From the NCBI GenBank assembly GCA_958295915.1, contig OY282381.1, positions 5,000,532 through 5,064,531 on the forward strand: DNA of 64,000 nucleotides, given 5' to 3'. The notes under the pieces are model-generated. The model was not told where the DNA came from. It searched no databases and saw only the letters and a list, made by a program, of their open reading frames with translations. The position numbers and the translations under genes are program-made. How positions within the stretch are numbered: the first letter of the stretch is position 1; every line of letters begins with the position of its first letter. This document shows positions 61,141 through 64,000 of the stretch, in pieces. This DNA comes from an uncultured Caldilineaceae bacterium. Its GTDB lineage: Bacteria; Chloroflexota; Anaerolineae; Caldilineales; Caldilineaceae.

Positions 61141-62124
61141 GTCTTCCGTATGCCGGCACGAGATGCATACAAAGGTCCGATAGTCCGCCAGCTTCTCTTT
61201 CCTTACTTCACCACAATGGGAACAGGTCTTGGATGTGTTCCTGGGGTCCACTTCAACGAATTGTCTACCGGCCCATTCTGCCTTGTAGCGCAATTGTTGA
61301 AATAGTATGCCCCAAGTCTGTTCCATCATACTGCGATTCAAGCCACGTTTCCGACTGCCACCACGTCGAGACATGTTCTGTATTGCCAGCTTTTCGATCG
61401 CTATTTTCTGATAGTTTCGCACGATAGCAGTGGTCAACTGATGGCATTCATTGCGATTGCGTACTGCATTCCTACGTTTCTCGCGGGCATAGGTAGCTAT
61501 TGCCTTTCGCCGTCTGTTACTTCCTTTCTTCTTTGTGGAAATCGCCTGTTGCAAGCTCGTTTCCCTGCTTCTGTCAAGTACACGACGGGAAACTGTCTTC
61601 CCATCGCTGAAGGTCATGCGTTCGTGTACGCCCACATCGATACCTACCGCAGTATCCACAGGCGCCAGGATGTTCTGTTCCTCTTCATATACCAGGTCAA
61701 CTGTCAGGATACGTCCGTGCATCACGAGCCGCAAGGCTTTCAGTTGTCTACCTTCTGGCAATGCACGATGGGGGCGTATCCTGATAGCGGGCAATCCTTT
61801 TACCTTGATACAATTGCCCTTCACCATGCCCGCTGTAACGCTTGCCAACTCAAGGCACTGATAGCGCTGATGCGGCTTGAAGCGTGGATAGCCCGGCTTT
61901 TCCCCAGCTTTCACCCTACGGAAGAAGGCCTTGAATGCCCTGTCTACTCTCACTAACACCCCGCGGGCAACTGGTAATCCTATATCTCGCCAGAACTGTT
62001 GTTCCTTTCGTAGCTGGGTTAGCCCCTTCATCTGCGTATACATAGTCATGCCCTTGCCACAAGTGAGATAGGTATTCTTGCGCTGCTCCAGAGAGTGGTT
62101 GTATAGCCAGCAGCAAGCACGCAA
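61093..62124 (-). CDS. tnpB: RNA-guided endonuclease TnpB (IS200/IS605 OrfB)
   Basis: 343 aa from TTG 62124. RuvC motifs: GIDVGVHERMTFSDG (first Asp), IAIEKLAIQNM (Glu), DRDLNAAKNI (last Asp). Zinc ribbon CSHCGE...CISCRH. The homologous frame extends upstream to ~62214 (HKTYQERGYCSRPGYARIRE) without ATG, GTG or TTG, so the native N-terminus seems to lack a canonical start. The overlapping ATG at ~62218 is in another frame, so a frameshift may have occurred. Active-site residues are intact. The protein, if made, needs the 3' RNA to cut DNA. Confidence 0.85.
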   Translation of the reverse strand: MRACCWLYNHSLEQRKNTYLTCGKGMTMYTQMKGLTQLRKEQQFWRDIGLPVARGVLVRVDRAFKAFFRRVKAGEKPGYPRFKPHQRYQCLELASVTAGMVKGNCIKVKGLPAIRIRPHRALPEGRQLKALRLVMHGRILTVDLVYEEEQNILAPVDTAVGIDVGVHERMTFSDGKTVSRRVLDRSRETSLQQAISTKKKGSNRRRKAIATYAREKRRNAVRNRNECHQLTTAIVRNYQKIAIEKLAIQNMSRRGGSRKRGLNRSMMEQTWGILFQQLRYKAEWAGRQFVEVDPRNTSKTCSHCGEVRKEKLADYRTFVCISCRHTEDRDLNAAKNIQERGWE

Positions 62125-62236
62125 TACTTCGCGAATGCGAGCATAGCCAGGGCGCGAACAGTAGCCTCGTTCTTGATATGTTTTGTGAGTTGTGGTAGTC
62201 TGGGGCGTATCTATAAGCCATCACCTTGTGGGTCGC

Positions 62237-62271
62237 AGCCCGTAGTGTTCCCGCACTGACGGGCTTTTTTT
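62237..62271 (+). terminator. Rho-independent terminator upstream of TnpB
   Basis: AGCCCGT-AGTG stem, with CACT-G-ACGGGCT, then TTTTTTT on the plus strand. It would stop plus-strand transcripts (antisense to TnpB) leaving the element. IS200-type elements are known to carry terminators near their ends. Confidence 0.65.
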
Positions 62272-62291
62272 ATGGAACAGCTCCTCTTGTT

Positions 62292-62376
62292 GGGAATTAT
62301 GTACGTACGCAGTTAAGTACATAATTCTCAGCCTTTAAGAAAGGCTGCGCGGGATCTGAATTCCCACCCGCGTTCC
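62292..62376 (-). repeat. Solo right-end-like sequence of a related IS200/IS605 element
   Basis: Matches 61033-61111 in layout: GGGAATTATG, then a hairpin GAATTATGTAC/GTACATAATTC, TTCTCAGCC, an AGCC-GGCT-type stem and CCCACCCGCGTTCC. The hairpin sequences differ but keep complementarity. It has no TnpB of its own, so it is a relic or a non-autonomous end. Confidence 0.65.
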
Positions 62377-62579
62377 ATTTTTTTGAGTGCCCCATCATAC
62401 CACAATAGCACATATGCTCACCCAACGCAACTTCAACATACGATAATTTTACTTGTGCAGTTAAGTATATAATTCCCTTTTTTATCCGCTTTTCAGCTAT
62501 GATTGGATGAATGCGTCCTATGGTTGCCCTGGGCAGGCACAAAGCCAGCCCCTACGAACCACCGACCACTGGTGTCAAT

Positions 62580-64000
62580 ATGCCAACGCTCAACCTCAAA
62601 CCCACGCACAAACCTATCCGGGCATACTACGCCGCGCTCGAGCGCTTCGACCGCCTCGGCATCAGCCATGAAAGCGCGGCGCGCGCCGCCTTTCAGGCTC
62701 TGCTCGAACACTGCGCGCGGCAGTGCGCCTGGACCCTGGCGCCGGAACAGGCCATCGCGCCTCGGCTCGCAAGAGGCGCATCGAACACTGCGCGCGGCAA
62801 GCGGCGCATCGTGGTCGATGGCGCCCTGATCGACGATTTCCAGCTGATCCATGGCATCTGGGAGGCGAAGGACATCCACGACGACCTGCTGTCCGAAGTG
62901 CGGCGCAAGTTCGAGGCCGGCTATCCGGACGACAACATCCTCTTCCAGACGCCGCAACGCGCCATCCTGTGGCAGAACGGGCATCAGGTTCTCGACGCCG
63001 ACCTGAGCGGCCCAACGCAGTTGATCGAGACACTGGAAACCTTTTTCAGCTACCTTCCGCAGGAGTACGCTGTCTGGGAGGGGGCTGTCGCGCAGTTCAA
63101 AGACAGAGTGCCCGACATTGGGCGCGGCCTGGCGCTGTTGATCCACAAGGAGCGGCAGAGCAACCGCCGCTTTGCCACAGCCTTTGTCGAGTTTCTGGAA
63201 AAATGCCGTCAATCGATCAATCCGAACCTGCCTGAAGAGGCGGTCGAGGAGATGCTCATACAGCACCTTCTGACCGAGCGACTGTTCCGCACGGTCTTCA
63301 GCAATCCCGACTTCACGCACCGCAATGCTATCGCCAACGAAATCGAGGGCGTGATCAAAGCTCTCACATCGCAGTCCTTTAGCCGGCGTGATTTTCTCCA
63401 AGGTCTGGATCGCTTCTACCTGGCCATCGAGCGCACGGCCGCAACTATCAACGACTTTTCGCAGAAGCAACATTTTCTCAACACTGTCTACGAGCAGTTT
63501 TTCCAGGGCTTTTCGGTCAGGGTGGCCGATACGCACGGCATCGTCTACACGCCGCAGCCGATCGTCGATTTCATGGTCCGAAGCGTTGCCCACATTCTGC
63601 AGAGCGAGTTTGGTCGCTCGCTATCCGACCCCGGCGTGCGCATCATCGACCCGTTTGTGGGCACGGGCAACTTCATCGTGCGCCTGATGCGGGAGATACG
63701 CCGAACCGCGCTGGAGGACAAGTACGCGTCAGAGTTGCACTGCAACGAGGTGATGCTGCTGCCCTACTACATCGCCAGCATGAACATCGAGCATGAATTC
63801 TATGAGGCGACCGGCATGTACCAGCCCTTTGAAGGCATCTGCCTTGTGGACACCTTCGACCTGGCGGAAGACCAGCAGATGCCGCTGTTCGCGCCGGCGA
63901 ACACACAGCGGCTTGAGAATCAGAAACAGACGCCAATGTATGTGGTCATCGGCAATCCGCCCTACAACATGGGCCAGGTCAACGAGAACGACAACAACAA
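62580..64000 (+). CDS. Type ISP restriction-modification enzyme (5' part; gene runs off the window)
   Basis: About 473 residues visible, starting ATG 62580. The N-terminal region VVDGALIDDFQLIHGIWEAKD has the D...ExK pattern of an Mrr-like PD-(D/E)xK nuclease (near residues 80-100). YTPQPIVDFMVRSV then IIDPFVGTGNFIVRLMREI (SAM motif I near residue 365), FYEATGMYQPFEGICLVDTFDL, and GNPPYNMG (motif IV near residue 460). This is the LlaBIII-like layout; the helicase and recognition parts are expected past the window end. It has a ~14-residue insert (APRLARGASNTARG) beside a local duplication of CGAACACTGCGCGCGGCA. Confidence 0.85.
   Translation, partial: MPTLNLKPTHKPIRAYYAALERFDRLGISHESAARAAFQALLEHCARQCAWTLAPEQAIAPRLARGASNTARGKRRIVVDGALIDDFQLIHGIWEAKDIHDDLLSEVRRKFEAGYPDDNILFQTPQRAILWQNGHQVLDADLSGPTQLIETLETFFSYLPQEYAVWEGAVAQFKDRVPDIGRGLALLIHKERQSNRRFATAFVEFLEKCRQSINPNLPEEAVEEMLIQHLLTERLFRTVFSNPDFTHRNAIANEIEGVIKALTSQSFSRRDFLQGLDRFYLAIERTAATINDFSQKQHFLNTVYEQFFQGFSVRVADTHGIVYTPQPIVDFMVRSVAHILQSEFGRSLSDPGVRIIDPFVGTGNFIVRLMREIRRTALEDKYASELHCNEVMLLPYYIASMNIEHEFYEATGMYQPFEGICLVDTFDLAEDQQMPLFAPANTQRLENQKQTPMYVVIGNPPYNMGQVNENDNN

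Larger units (their letters stand above)
61033..62477 (-). mobile_element. IS200/IS605-type element with TnpB
   Basis: The TnpB gene is flanked by 28-base sequences that are perfect reverse complements: 61033-61060 and 62450-62477. Both can form subterminal hairpins (TATACTT...AAGTATA). No TnpA gene is present. A second right-end-like sequence (62292-62376) lies inside, upstream of TnpB, so the element may contain a relic of a related one. A strong terminator with seven T's lies at 62237-62271 on the plus strand. Confidence 0.65.

Overview
The window is GC-rich bacterial chromosome (one partial gene runs off the right end). The gene mix suggests a heterotrophic, possibly host- or sponge-associated member of the Chloroflexota (Caldilinea/Anaerolineae type), with Poribacteria as the main alternative. 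The evidence is two LplBC/MalFG-type sugar ABC transporters without a local ATPase gene, several phytanoyl-CoA dioxygenase, Gfo/Idh/MocA and SDR genes, a sulfatase, a GH95-like glycosidase, many accessory restriction genes and many short dispersed repeats. There is no rRNA or tRNA to fix the taxonomy, so this is an inference from gene content.

Layout. (1) 0.25-2.0 kb: a secreted SH3/thermonuclease lipoprotein and a repeat-rich spacer. (2) 2.0-15.1 kb, plus strand, defence island A: a PLD-helicase, an embedded HicAB toxin-antitoxin pair and a large Eco57I-type adenine methylase. These are followed by a DUF2188 protein plus TIR protein, an FRG-TPR protein and a DUF4143 ATPase, separated by repeated remnants of the methylase 3' end. 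(3) 15.2-26.3 kb: a ferritin-like protein, a ribokinase coupled to an LplABC-like sugar importer, PhyH, an unknown protein, a GH95-like glycosidase and RhaM mutarotase (deoxysugar use). (4) 26.3-32.1 kb, minus strand, decayed defence island B: a truncated AAA ATPase, a 2-deoxyribosyltransferase-like protein, a DprA-like protein, a tandemly duplicated coiled-coil PD-(D/E)xK nuclease, and remnants of a second PLD-helicase/methylase pair. (5) 32.4-47.9 kb: a second sugar ABC transporter, CocE hydrolase, ceramidase-like protein, LeuA/HMGL-like lyase and sulfatase; a decayed oligopeptide transporter; then oxidoreductase, epimerase and SDR genes. (6) 48.2-53.6 kb, minus strand, island C: an intact, tightly packed five-gene operon (coiled-coil protein, ATPase-like protein without Walker motifs, BrxD-like ATPase, SNF2 helicase, small coiled-coil protein). 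(7) 53.9-61.0 kb: sugar isomerase, VOC-VOC-DUF6081 fusion, two SDRs, PhyH, MFS transporter. (8) 61.0-64.0 kb: an IS200/IS605-type element with TnpB and two right-end-like sequences, then the start of a type ISP restriction-modification enzyme.

The catabolic genes form a plausible route for import and breakdown of sulfated or deoxysugar-rich glycans and aliphatic side groups. The defence genes sit in separate blocks between these clusters and include several decaying copies. Short repeat families lie at many gene junctions and sometimes inside reading frames, which suggests the segment was assembled by repeat-mediated exchange. The strongest candidate for an undescribed system is the five-gene operon at 48236-53606. 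Next is the array of defence cassettes bounded by methylase 3'-end duplicates at 9590-13600.
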